Source: Parafrankia discariae
GTDB lineage: Bacteria > Actinomycetota > Actinomycetes > Frankiales > Frankiaceae
NCBI RefSeq assembly: GCF_000373365.1
Contig: NZ_KB891103.1
Location: 1 to 57,328, forward strand
Reading direction: 5' to 3'
Length of the DNA: 57,328 bases
This document shows positions 8,965-15,979 of the stretch, in pieces (positions within the stretch are counted from its first letter, which is position 1; the number at the start of each line of letters is the position of its first letter). The position numbers and the translations under genes are program-made. Under the pieces are notes generated by a model. The model was not told the DNA's origin. It saw only the letters and a program-made list of their open reading frames with translations, and made no database searches.

Positions 8965-9579
8965 GTGCCGGAAACATCGATCCGTGAGCGCGATCCGAAC
9001 GCGAAGCGCGTACGCATAGCCGACGAGGCCCTTCGCCTGTTCCAGGCACAGGGATATACCGAGACGACGATCGACCAGATCGCGTCGGCAGCACGTGTCG
9101 GCCGCCGCACCGTCTTCCATCATTTCCCGACGAAAGAGGCCGTTCTCTTCGACCATCTCGTCGTACGGCGCGAAACCGCGACCCAGCGCCTGCGCGAAAG
9201 GCCGACCGGTGAAGCACCGCTTACGAGCCTGCACCTTCTGCTCCGGGAACTCGCCGAGCAGGGTTACGAACGGCGGCTGGTCGAGCAGATCCGGGCCGTG
9301 GTCGCGACGGAGCCGCAGCTCGCGGCGGAGCAGTTCTCGACGGGAAGTCGAGAATTCGAGACGAGTCTGGTCGCCGCCCTCGAGAACAGATGTGGCGACA
9401 CCGTCCCGACACTCGAAATCCGCGCCCTCACAAAAATGGTGCTCGGCTGGTTCAGCACGGCCGCCCAGATCTACTTCACCGAGGAACGGCCGTCCCTGCT
9501 GGAATGCTTCGACGACGTCGTCGCGAGCTGCGCGCGAGCGAGCGCACGCGACCTCCGAGGATCTTCTACTGGCCCGTAA
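8965..9579 (+). CDS. TetR/AcrR family transcriptional regulator
   Basis: TetR-type regulator, 204 aa. The HTH domain occupies about residues 14-62: RIADEALRLFQAQGYTETT, IDQIASAARVGRRTVFHHF and PTKEAVL. The C-terminal domain (ELAEQGYERRLVEQIRAVV) resembles the MftR-like TetR_C group. I prefer the GTG at 8965, since a TACAAT -10 box ends 8 bp before it and no ribosome site is present, as expected of a leaderless mRNA. A longer frame to 8863 exists but adds unlike sequence. It is divergent from the carbonic anhydrase/CoA-transferase operon and is its probable regulator. Confidence 0.85.
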   Translation: MPETSIRERDPNAKRVRIADEALRLFQAQGYTETTIDQIASAARVGRRTVFHHFPTKEAVLFDHLVVRRETATQRLRERPTGEAPLTSLHLLLRELAEQGYERRLVEQIRAVVATEPQLAAEQFSTGSREFETSLVAALENRCGDTVPTLEIRALTKMVLGWFSTAAQIYFTEERPSLLECFDDVVASCARASARDLRGSSTGP

Positions 9580-9971
9580 TCGCATCATGCCGCGACGCCG
9601 GCGAGGCGGGCCTGACGCCGGATGGCACCCGCGGCTCGAGAACTCCAAGGTCGGCCGGGGCGAGATCAGTCGTCCACTGGGCGCCATCGAGCGGGACCCC
9701 TCCGACGAGGGAACCGTCCCGGGCGAGCTCGCGGACATCGTCGCCGCCACCACCCGGGGCAGGCCGCTGGGTCCCGTCGCGCGGGTGCGAACCGTCCGGC
9801 GCGCCACCACCCCGCGCGACCCCGACGGACGGGATCTGGCCGAAGTCGCCGATCACGCCGCTCTCCCCGACTTTCACGATCTCCCCAATTCGGGTGTCTC
9901 CGGTGAAGGCCGCGTTTCCCACGCGAGCCGCGGTTCCCGCGAACGGCACGCTTCCCGCGAAGGCGGTTGCG
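9580..9971. other. Gap with an open minus-strand frame and 18-bp periodicity
   Basis: About 390 bp between the TetR stop and the HAD phosphatase stop. A minus-strand frame stays open from inside the HAD 3' end down to 9566 and, between about 9861 and 9968, reads as six-residue units (FAGSVP, FAGTAA, RVGNAA, FTGDTR, IGEIVK, VGESGV). This looks like hexapeptide-repeat protein sequence, but no start codon with a ribosome site is evident, so I do not call a gene. Confidence 0.35.
9861..9968. repeat. Six degenerate 18-bp units
   Basis: Six consecutive 18-bp units with a shared TCTCCCC or TTCCC(G/A)CG core: 9861-9878, 9879-9896, 9897-9914, 9915-9932, 9933-9950 and 9951-9968. The period matches six codons and the minus-strand translation gives hexapeptide-like units. 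Confidence 0.55.
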
Positions 9972-10673
9972 CTACGCCAGCGAGGCGGCTGAGCCGGCCC
10001 GGCCCAGGAGCCGGCCGACCGGGGAGTCGTCGAGGTGGGCCAGCAGATCACCCGGCCCCTGGTAGACCGCGACCGCGCCGGCCTCGCACAGCTCGTCCCG
10101 CCCGATCCCGCCGGAGAGCACCGTCACGCACGGTATCCCGGCCCGGGCCGCCGCCAGGACATCCCAGCGGGTGTCACCGACCATCACCGCGTCCGCCGGG
10201 ACTGCGCCGGAGCGCTCCAGCGCGATCTGGACGATGTCCGGCGCCGGCTTGGACGTCTCGGCGTCGGCCGAGGAGGTCACCGTGCTCAGACAGTCCTCGA
10301 CGTCGAGGACGTCACGCAACGCCCGCAGCTCGTCGGCTGGTGCCGAAGTGGCCAGCACGACCTGGCCGCCCCGCCGGGCCACCTCCCGCACCAGTTCCCG
10401 GGCGCCGGGCAGCGGCTGGATGAGGCCGACGAAACCGGCGTAATGCTCACTGTGGGCGGCGGTCAGGACGTCGTCGCGGTGGCGGTCCCGGCCGGGCACC
10501 AGCGCGTCGAGCAGCCGGTCGGAACCCATCCCTATATGGCGATGGATCGCGGCGGTGGTGACCGGGTGCCCCTCCTGCCGGAACGCGCGGAACCAGGCCA
10601 GTGCATGGGCGTAGTTGGTGTCGACCAGGGTGCCGTCGAGGTCGAACAGGACGGCGGGAGCGGACTCGGCCAT
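9972..10673 (-). CDS. HAD-superfamily hydrolase, phosphoglycolate phosphatase-like
   Basis: Haloacid dehalogenase-type phosphatase, 233 aa. Motif I DLDGTLVD carries the nucleophile D11 and acid D13. A helical cap follows (about 20-90), then motif II T109-S110 in LATSAP, motif III K142 in SKPAPD, and motif IV VGDTRWD (D167, D171). This set fits the Gph/beta-phosphoglucomutase subgroup that removes phosphate from small phosphoesters; the substrate cannot be assigned. It appears monocistronic, reading toward the TetR gene 390 bp away. Confidence 0.88.
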   Translation of the reverse strand: MAESAPAVLFDLDGTLVDTNYAHALAWFRAFRQEGHPVTTAAIHRHIGMGSDRLLDALVPGRDRHRDDVLTAAHSEHYAGFVGLIQPLPGARELVREVARRGGQVVLATSAPADELRALRDVLDVEDCLSTVTSSADAETSKPAPDIVQIALERSGAVPADAVMVGDTRWDVLAAARAGIPCVTVLSGGIGRDELCEAGAVAVYQGPGDLLAHLDDSPVGRLLGRAGSAASLA

Positions 10674-10726
10674 CGTCCGCCCCTACCCCCGTCCGGCCTG
10701 TTTACCCGGTGGTCGCGATCCGGCGG

Positions 10727-10978
10727 TCAGGAGACCGGGGCCAGGGTTCGCAGCGCCGACGCCGAGGTCGAGCGGAAGAAGTCGAAGAAGCCGTCCGGGT
10801 CGGGGCCGCAGGCGAACCGGCTTCGCACGTCCTCCTCGGTGACCGTCGTCGTCGCGGCGGCGAAGTTGACCGGGTTGGGCAGCTCGCTCATGACCTTCCA
10901 GCCGGTCAGCGCCCATCGGTTGGTCGCGTGTACCGCCTTGGCCGCCGTCGCCTCGTCCGCCGCGCAGGCCAGCGGAAC
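10727..10978 (-). pseudogene. C-terminal remnant of an F420-dependent (G6PD-like) oxidoreductase
   Basis: About 83 codons read as the tail of a luciferase-like F420-dependent oxidoreductase of the glucose-6-phosphate dehydrogenase-like group: an Ala-rich helix ATAAKAVHATNRWAL, then NPVNFAAATTTVTEEDV and the hallmark CGPDPDGFFDFF. Upstream of about 10978 the frame remains open but the sequence no longer resembles the family, so at least three-quarters of the gene is gone. A small hairpin (CTCGG-TTTT-CCGAG, 10979-10992) sits exactly at the break. Confidence 0.6.
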
Positions 10979-11172
10979 CTCGGTTTTCCGAGTGCGTGGG
11001 CGGGTAGCCGACAGACACGGTGTGGCCGCCGGGCGGTGCTGCCGTCCGACATCTGGTGATGCGGGGCACCTGGTGACGCGGGGCTTGTGATCGCCGGGAC
11101 CGAGGTCTGGTCCGGGGCGGGTGCCGTGGCTGCCAACCGGAGGGGCACATCCCGTGATCTGAGGAGTGAGTC

Positions 11173-12696
11173 GTGACCGCACAGGAGCCTCGTCCGACAA
11201 CGACCGATGCCGGCATACCCGTCGCCAGCGATGAGCACTCGCTGTCCGTGGGGCCGGACGGCCCGCTGCTGCTGCAGGATCACTACCTGATCGAGCAGAT
11301 GGCCAACTTCAACCGGGAGCGCATCCCGGAGCGTCAGCCGCACGCGAAGGGCGGCGGCGCGTTCGGCACCTTCCAGGTCACCCGGGACGTGAGCGCGTTC
11401 ACCCGGGCGGCGGTGTTCCAGCCGGGCACCGAGACGGATGTGATCATCCGGTTCTCGACGGTGGCCGGGGAGCGGGGCAGCCCCGACACCTGGCGCGACC
11501 CGCGCGGTTTCTCGATCAAGTTCTACACCAGCGAGGGCAATCTCGACATCGTCGGTAACAACACGCCGGTCTTCTTCATCAAGGACCCGATGAAGTTCCA
11601 GCACTTCATCCGGTCCCAGAAGCGCCGGGCCGACAACAACCTGCGTGACCACGACATGCAGTGGGATTTCTGGACGCTGTCGCCGGAGTCCGCGCACCAG
11701 GTCACCTGGCTGATGGGTGACCGCGGCATTCCGCGTACCTGGCGGCACATGAACGGCTACTCCAGCCACACCTACCTGTGGATCAATGCCGCCGGGGAGC
11801 GGTTCTGGGTGAAGTACCACTTCAAGACCGACCAGGGCGTCGAGTTTTTCACCCAGGACGAGGGTGACCAGATGGCCTCGATCGACACCGACTACCACCA
11901 GCGCGACCTGTTCGAGCACATCGCCGCCGGGGAGTTCCCGAGCTGGACGCTGAAGATGCAGATCATGCCGTTCGAGGAGGCCAAGGCCTACCGGTTCAAC
12001 CCGTTCGACCTGACCAAGGTCTGGCCGCACGGCGACTACCCGCTGCACGAGGTCGGCCGGCTGACGCTCAACCGCAACATCACCGACTACCACACGGAGA
12101 TGGAGCAGGTCGCGTTCGAGCCGAACAACCTCGTCGCGGGTACCGGGCTGTCCCCGGACAAGATGCTGCTCGCCCGCGGGTTCAGCTACGCCGACGCCCA
12201 CCGGGCCCGCCTCGGGGTGAACTACAAGCAGATCCCGGTGAACTCGGCGAAGGTGCCCGTCCACAGTTATTCCAAGGACGGCGCGATGCGGGTGCGCAAC
12301 GTCACCGACCCGGTGTACGCGCCGAACTCCTACGGCGGCCCGGCGGCCCGGCCGGAGCTGACCGACGACGGTGGCCACTGGTACGCGGACGGCGAGATGG
12401 TCCGCGCCGCCTACACCGCGCGCCCGGATGACGACGACTGGGGGCAGGCCGGCACGCTGGTCCGGGACGTCCTCGACGACGCCGCGCGGGAGCGGCTGGT
12501 CGACAACATCGTCGGGCATCTCCTCAACGGTGTCAGCGAGCCCGTGCTGGTCCGCGCCTTCGAGTACTGGCGCAACGTCGACAAGGACCTGGGCACCCAG
12601 GTCGAGGCCGGGGTACGGGCCAAGCAGGGTGAGGCCGACCCGAAGGCCGCGAAGCAGGCCAACCCGGCCCGGTCCGGCGCGCGGGCCAAGGCCTGA
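11173..12696 (+). CDS. katA: Monofunctional heme catalase, clade 3-like
   Basis: Cytoplasmic heme catalase that dismutates hydrogen peroxide, 507 aa, the length of small-subunit catalases. Visible landmarks are the N-terminal [20 protein letters not shown], the distal His H57 in [11 protein letters not shown], the distal Asn in [13 protein letters not shown], the NADPH-region [17 protein letters not shown], and the proximal heme-ligand Tyr in [14 protein letters not shown]. The QP before the His replaces the more common VV. The GTG start is preceded by GAGGAGTGAGTC. A strong terminator follows at 12724-12755. Oxidative-stress control is expected but no Fur- or OxyR-type site was recognised upstream. 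Confidence 0.95.
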   Translation: MTAQEPRPTTTDAGIPVASDEHSLSVGPDGPLLLQDHYLIEQMANFNRERIPERQPHAKGGGAFGTFQVTRDVSAFTRAAVFQPGTETDVIIRFSTVAGERGSPDTWRDPRGFSIKFYTSEGNLDIVGNNTPVFFIKDPMKFQHFIRSQKRRADNNLRDHDMQWDFWTLSPESAHQVTWLMGDRGIPRTWRHMNGYSSHTYLWINAAGERFWVKYHFKTDQGVEFFTQDEGDQMASIDTDYHQRDLFEHIAAGEFPSWTLKMQIMPFEEAKAYRFNPFDLTKVWPHGDYPLHEVGRLTLNRNITDYHTEMEQVAFEPNNLVAGTGLSPDKMLLARGFSYADAHRARLGVNYKQIPVNSAKVPVHSYSKDGAMRVRNVTDPVYAPNSYGGPAARPELTDDGGHWYADGEMVRAAYTARPDDDDWGQAGTLVRDVLDDAARERLVDNIVGHLLNGVSEPVLVRAFEYWRNVDKDLGTQVEAGVRAKQGEADPKAAKQANPARSGARAKA

Positions 12697-12723
12697 CCAC
12701 CACGCGCCGCCAGGCGACGCCGA

Positions 12724-12755
12724 GGGCGGGCGCGGCGAGTCCGCCGCGCCCGCCC
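12724..12755. terminator. Hairpin terminator after catalase
   Basis: Perfect 14-bp stem (GGGCGGGCGCGGCG at 12724-12737, complement at 12742-12755) with a 4-nt loop AGTC, 27 bp after the catalase stop. No T run follows. Confidence 0.75.
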
Positions 12756-12856
12756 CGTCCCCTGTCCGCCCCGTCCCCTGCCGGTGAGAGCCGACCGGTA
12801 CACAGCCGGCGAACGTGGCGACGGCCACCGCCGGGAACGGTTCAGCCGGGAACGGT

Positions 12857-13804
12857 TCAGCCGACCTCGACGACGACTTTGACGGCGCCTGACTCACGGT
12901 CGCCGGCCACCCGGAATGCCTCGGCCGCGTCCTCGAGCGGGAAACGATGGGTGATGAGCGAGTCCGGGATCTCCGGGCGGGCCGCGAGCATCTCCGCGGC
13001 CTGGAGCATCTCCCGCCGGCCGGCGTGCCCGCAGTACCCCATCGACGCGACCAGCGTGACCTCCTTGGTCAACAGCGCGGAGTACGGCACGTCGATCCCG
13101 CCCTGGTGGACGCCCAGGAGCGCCACCGTGCCACCCGGTTTCACCAGCTCGACGCTGCGCCGCAGGGAACTGGGCGACCCGGCGGCCTCGATCACCACGT
13201 CGTAGCGCTCACCCTGCTTCGGCTCCCCCACGCCCATCCGCTCGCGGATCGCGTGCTGGTGGGGGTAGCGGGCCTCCATCACGACCTCGGCGGCGCCCTG
13301 GGTCTGGGCTCCGACCGCGGCCAGCTGGCCGATCGAACCGCCGCCGACGACGGCGACGGTCCGGCCCGGCCCGGTCCCGCCGAGGCGGACACCGTGCCAG
13401 GCGACCGCGGCCGGCTCGGCCAGCGACGCGTTCGAGACGTCGAGCCCGGCCGGTATCTCGAGGACCTTGTGGGTCGGCACCCGGAACTGCTCCACCATGC
13501 CTCCGTTCTGCATGATGCCGAGGGCCCGGCGGGTGGACTGGGCGCAGAGGTTGTTCCGGCCCTCCCGGCAGAAGTCGCAGCTCCCGCAGCCGAACTGCCC
13601 CTCCACCAGGACGGGCGTCCCGTCCGCCTTCCGCCCGGCGAGCTCGTGGCCGAGGATGAACTGGGTACCGAGCCGCAGGTAGTTGAGGTCCGAGGCGCAG
13701 ATCCCGGCCACGGCCATGTTCAGCAGCTCACCGTCGTCCCAGCCGGCCGGCTCCGCGACGTCGATGACCACCGGCCGTCCCTCGTGTCCCCGAACTGCCC
13801 TCAT
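12857..13804 (-). CDS. Zinc-dependent medium-chain alcohol dehydrogenase
   Basis: Zinc-binding MDR dehydrogenase, 315 aa. Catalytic-zinc ligands are C36 (GICASD) with H53-E54 (GHE), and the structural zinc lobe is C73, C76, C79 and C87. The Rossmann glycine motif GGGSIG is at 154-159. The protein is 30-40 residues shorter than typical family members, mainly between the glycine motif and the next strand. It oxidises an alcohol or polyol with NAD(P); the sorbitol/threonine dehydrogenase-like lobe gives no firm substrate. The gene is alone on the minus strand, followed upstream by a decayed SDR. Confidence 0.87.
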   Translation of the reverse strand: MRAVRGHEGRPVVIDVAEPAGWDDGELLNMAVAGICASDLNYLRLGTQFILGHELAGRKADGTPVLVEGQFGCGSCDFCREGRNNLCAQSTRRALGIMQNGGMVEQFRVPTHKVLEIPAGLDVSNASLAEPAAVAWHGVRLGGTGPGRTVAVVGGGSIGQLAAVGAQTQGAAEVVMEARYPHQHAIRERMGVGEPKQGERYDVVIEAAGSPSSLRRSVELVKPGGTVALLGVHQGGIDVPYSALLTKEVTLVASMGYCGHAGRREMLQAAEMLAARPEIPDSLITHRFPLEDAAEAFRVAGDRESGAVKVVVEVG

Positions 13805-13868
13805 CGCCGTCCTCTCGTCAGTGGTATGCCACGATTCTGGTCCGTTCTCGGCTCCGGGGTCACCTCGG

Positions 13869-14050
13869 TCACTTTCCGGAGAGCGAGAACGACCCGCTGT
13901 CGAACGAGGCGTGCACCCCGCCGTCGATCAGGATGTCGGTCCCGTTGACGAAGCCGGCCTCGGCCGCGCGCGGCGAGGCGCTCCAGGCCGTCGACATCGG
14001 TGACGTCGAGCGGACAGGGCTCCGCGGCGGGTCCGCGGCCCAGGCCCACC
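13869..14050 (-). pseudogene. SDR dehydrogenase remnant with large internal deletion
   Basis: The last residues of a classical SDR are plain (GFVNGTDILIDGGVHASF, stop at 13869-13871). Immediately upstream, in another frame, is a piece like the end of the second SDR strand (PLDVTDVDGLERLAAR). The two are joined by a frameshift near 13975, and about 170 codons, including the YxxxK site, are missing. It sits 64 bp upstream of the alcohol dehydrogenase start on the same strand. Confidence 0.65.
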
Positions 14051-14179
14051 GGCCTGGATGCCGCGCTCGTCCTGGAATCCTGGAGTATCTGCGGGCCGGG
14101 CCGGGCCGGGCCGGTGGCCGAACGCGGTCGAGGAGATCCTGCGTGCGGATCCCGAGCGGACCGCTTCAGCCGCCCGGGT

Positions 14180-15109
14180 TCAGCCGCCCAGGCCGCTCAT
14201 CAGGTTCGACCGCTCGCCCGCGCCCTGCTCCGCTCGGCGGACGAGACCGGCGATGTGCCCGGCGAGCCGGGGCCACAGTTCGCGGGGCAGGCCGTGGCCC
14301 ATGCCCTCGATGAGCACCAGCTCCGCGCCGGGGATGGCCGCTGCCGTGGCCCGCCCGCCGCTCACGTCGCACATGACGTCGGCGACGCCGTGCAGCACCA
14401 GGGCGGGCAGCCGCAGCGACCGCAGGCGTGCCGTGCGGTCACCGGACGCCAACGCGGCGACGGACTGCCGCACGATGCCGAGCGGGTCGTGGCCGCGGTC
14501 GTAGGCCAGCCCGGCCCGCTGGGCGGCGGCGGCGTCGTCGAACGCGAACCCCGGGGACGACACCGCCTCGAGCGCGCGCACCTGCCAGTCGACGAAGCCC
14601 GCGCGCTCATCCGGCGGCCGGCCCAGGCCCGCGATCCTCGCGAGGTCGGGCTGGCCCACCGCGCGATCGCCGGTGGTGGACATCATCGAGGTCAGGGACC
14701 GGACCCGGTCGGGGCGTTCGATCGCCACGGTCTGGGCGACCATCCCACCCAGCGACGCGCCGACGAGGTGCGCGGTGCGGAAACCGAGCGCGTCCAGCAG
14801 GCCGACGGTGTCCGCCGCCATGTCCGAGAGCGTGTAGGCGGCGGACGACAGGTCGCCGGCGAGCGCGGCCCCGAGGTCGGGCACCGGCCCGTCGGTGAAG
14901 TGCGACGAGCGGCCCGTGTCACGACTGTCGAACCGGATGACATACAGGCCCCGTTCGGCGAGTTCGGCGCAGAACCCCTCCGGCCAGTTGATCATCTGCG
15001 CCCCGCCACCCATGATCAGCAGCACGAGTGGAGCCAGTGGGTCACCGAAGCGCTCATAGGCCACCGTGATGCCCGCCGGCCCGACATCCCGGACGGTCTC
15101 CTCGTTCAC
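14180..15109 (-). CDS. Alpha/beta hydrolase
   Basis: Alpha/beta-hydrolase fold enzyme, 309 aa. The oxyanion-hole region is LIMGGGAQM (31-39), the nucleophile elbow GASLGG puts the catalytic serine at 119, the acid is in LHGVADVMCD, and the catalytic His is in EGMGHGLP near the C-terminus. The DSRDTGRSSHF segment is typical of the group annotated as haloperoxidase-like or lipase-like esterases in actinobacteria. No secretion signal is seen. The GTG start is preceded by GAAGAAGG. The substrate is unknown. Confidence 0.87.
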   Translation of the reverse strand: MNEETVRDVGPAGITVAYERFGDPLAPLVLLIMGGGAQMINWPEGFCAELAERGLYVIRFDSRDTGRSSHFTDGPVPDLGAALAGDLSSAAYTLSDMAADTVGLLDALGFRTAHLVGASLGGMVAQTVAIERPDRVRSLTSMMSTTGDRAVGQPDLARIAGLGRPPDERAGFVDWQVRALEAVSSPGFAFDDAAAAQRAGLAYDRGHDPLGIVRQSVAALASGDRTARLRSLRLPALVLHGVADVMCDVSGGRATAAAIPGAELVLIEGMGHGLPRELWPRLAGHIAGLVRRAEQGAGERSNLMSGLGG

Positions 15110-15330
15110 CAGAACACCTTCTTCCGCGCGGAATCACCGGGAAAACGGTACCAGGAAAATCCGGCCTTCCAGCCACCTCAACGCACCGAAAGAGGCAGAT
15201 AAATTACTCGCCCAACCCGCCGTAAACATTATCTGTGAAATTTCCTAAAATGGGGGTGACGAGTGATTCGCCGGCTGGTTCCGGCGGCTGTCCGGTAGCC
15301 GGCGGTTGATTCCAGCGACTGTCCGGCCGC

Positions 15331-15363
15331 GATCCGGCCGCGATCCGGCCGCGATCCGCCGGC
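15331..15363. repeat. Three 11-bp tandem repeats
   Basis: GATCCGGCCGC occurs at 15331-15341 and 15342-15352, and a variant (GATCCGCCGGC) at 15353-15363. The array merges into the hairpin at 15356-15381. Confidence 0.6.
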
Positions 15364-15381
15364 GGCCGTGGCCGCCGGCGG
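15356..15381. promoter_or_regulatory. 12-bp perfect hairpin in thioesterase leader
   Basis: CCGCCGGCGGCC at 15356-15367 is followed after GT by its exact complement at 15370-15381, immediately before GGAGGAGACAC. In the mRNA it would form a very stable stem upstream of a ribosome site, so it could act as an attenuator or RNA-stability element. Function is inferred. Confidence 0.4.
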
Positions 15382-15439
15382 AGGAGACACGTGCCACGCC
15401 CGGCTCCCCCGGCCGCGCCCGGCACGGTAGAAGGACTGT

Positions 15440-15910
15440 ATGGCCGCGACGTACGACCCCGCGAGGACACGGCTGGCGAACTACCCGTTCGTCATGACCC
15501 TGCAGCCCCGCTTCGGCGACATGGACAGCCTCGGGCACGTGAACAACGTGGCCATCGCGGCGCTCTTCGAAGAGGCCCGGGTCGGGATGAACCGGGCCAT
15601 GCTCGGCGACAGCCATCTCGGCGCGGCGCTGGACCGTCCGCTCCCGGTGGTCGCGGCCCGGGTGGAGATCGACTACCTGGGCGAGGTCCGCTATCCCGGG
15701 GAGTACCAGGTCGGCGTCGGTGTCGGCCGGGTCGGCACCAGCTCCGTCCTACAGGTGTGCGCGATGTTCGACGGCGAGACCTGTGTCGCGCTGTGCGACG
15801 CCGTGCTGGTGCACCGCCCGGACACCGGCCCGGCGCCGGTACCGCCGGGGGCACGCGAGCTCCTGACGACGGTCATGGCCTTCCCGGCCCGGGTCGACGC
15901 CGGGGTCTGA
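15440..15910 (+). CDS. Hotdog-fold acyl-CoA thioesterase (4-hydroxybenzoyl-CoA thioesterase type)
   Basis: Hotdog thioesterase, 156 aa. The active-site block is RFGDMDSLGHVNNVAIAALFEEAR with D29 (or D27) as likely catalytic acid and the GHVNN signature; a second conserved strand YLGEVRYPGEYQVGVGV follows. It would hydrolyse an acyl- or aryl-CoA thioester in the cytoplasm. The ATG at 15440 has AAGGA four bases upstream and an in-frame stop at 15428-15430, fixing the start region. It converges on the TerD gene across a 20-bp palindrome. Confidence 0.87.
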   Translation: MAATYDPARTRLANYPFVMTLQPRFGDMDSLGHVNNVAIAALFEEARVGMNRAMLGDSHLGAALDRPLPVVAARVEIDYLGEVRYPGEYQVGVGVGRVGTSSVLQVCAMFDGETCVALCDAVLVHRPDTGPAPVPPGARELLTTVMAFPARVDAGV

Positions 15911-15932
15911 CTCACCCCGCGGCGCACGGAAA

Positions 15933-15952
15933 GGCGCCGGCGCGCCGGCGCC
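15933..15952. terminator. 20-bp perfect palindrome between convergent genes
   Basis: GGCGCCGGCG followed directly by its complement, 15933-15952, lies between the thioesterase stop and the TerD-protein stop. It is likely to act as a terminator for both, although a loop-free palindrome must open its centre to fold. Confidence 0.6.
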
Positions 15953-15979
15953 GAGATTCCCGGTTTCGATAGATGGGCA

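Larger units (their letters stand above)
15110..15439. other. Divergent regulatory gap with short repeats
   Basis: 330 bp between the hydrolase and thioesterase starts. The left part is AT-rich for this genome and probably holds promoters. The right part holds an 11-bp tandem repeat and a strong hairpin, listed separately. A ribosome site GGAGGAG followed by GTG at 15391 opens a frame that overlaps the thioesterase gene in another phase; it may be a leader or chance. Confidence 0.4.

Noticed and set aside
10906-12897. 663-aa open frame antisense to catalase
   Set aside because: It mirrors the catalase codons through GC3 bias, has no domain features, and the catalase on the other strand is certain.
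15391-15972. 193-aa protein reading through the thioesterase gene in another phase
   Set aside because: Apart from its ribosome site the sequence is Arg/Gly/Pro-rich shadow; recorded only as a possible leader ORF.
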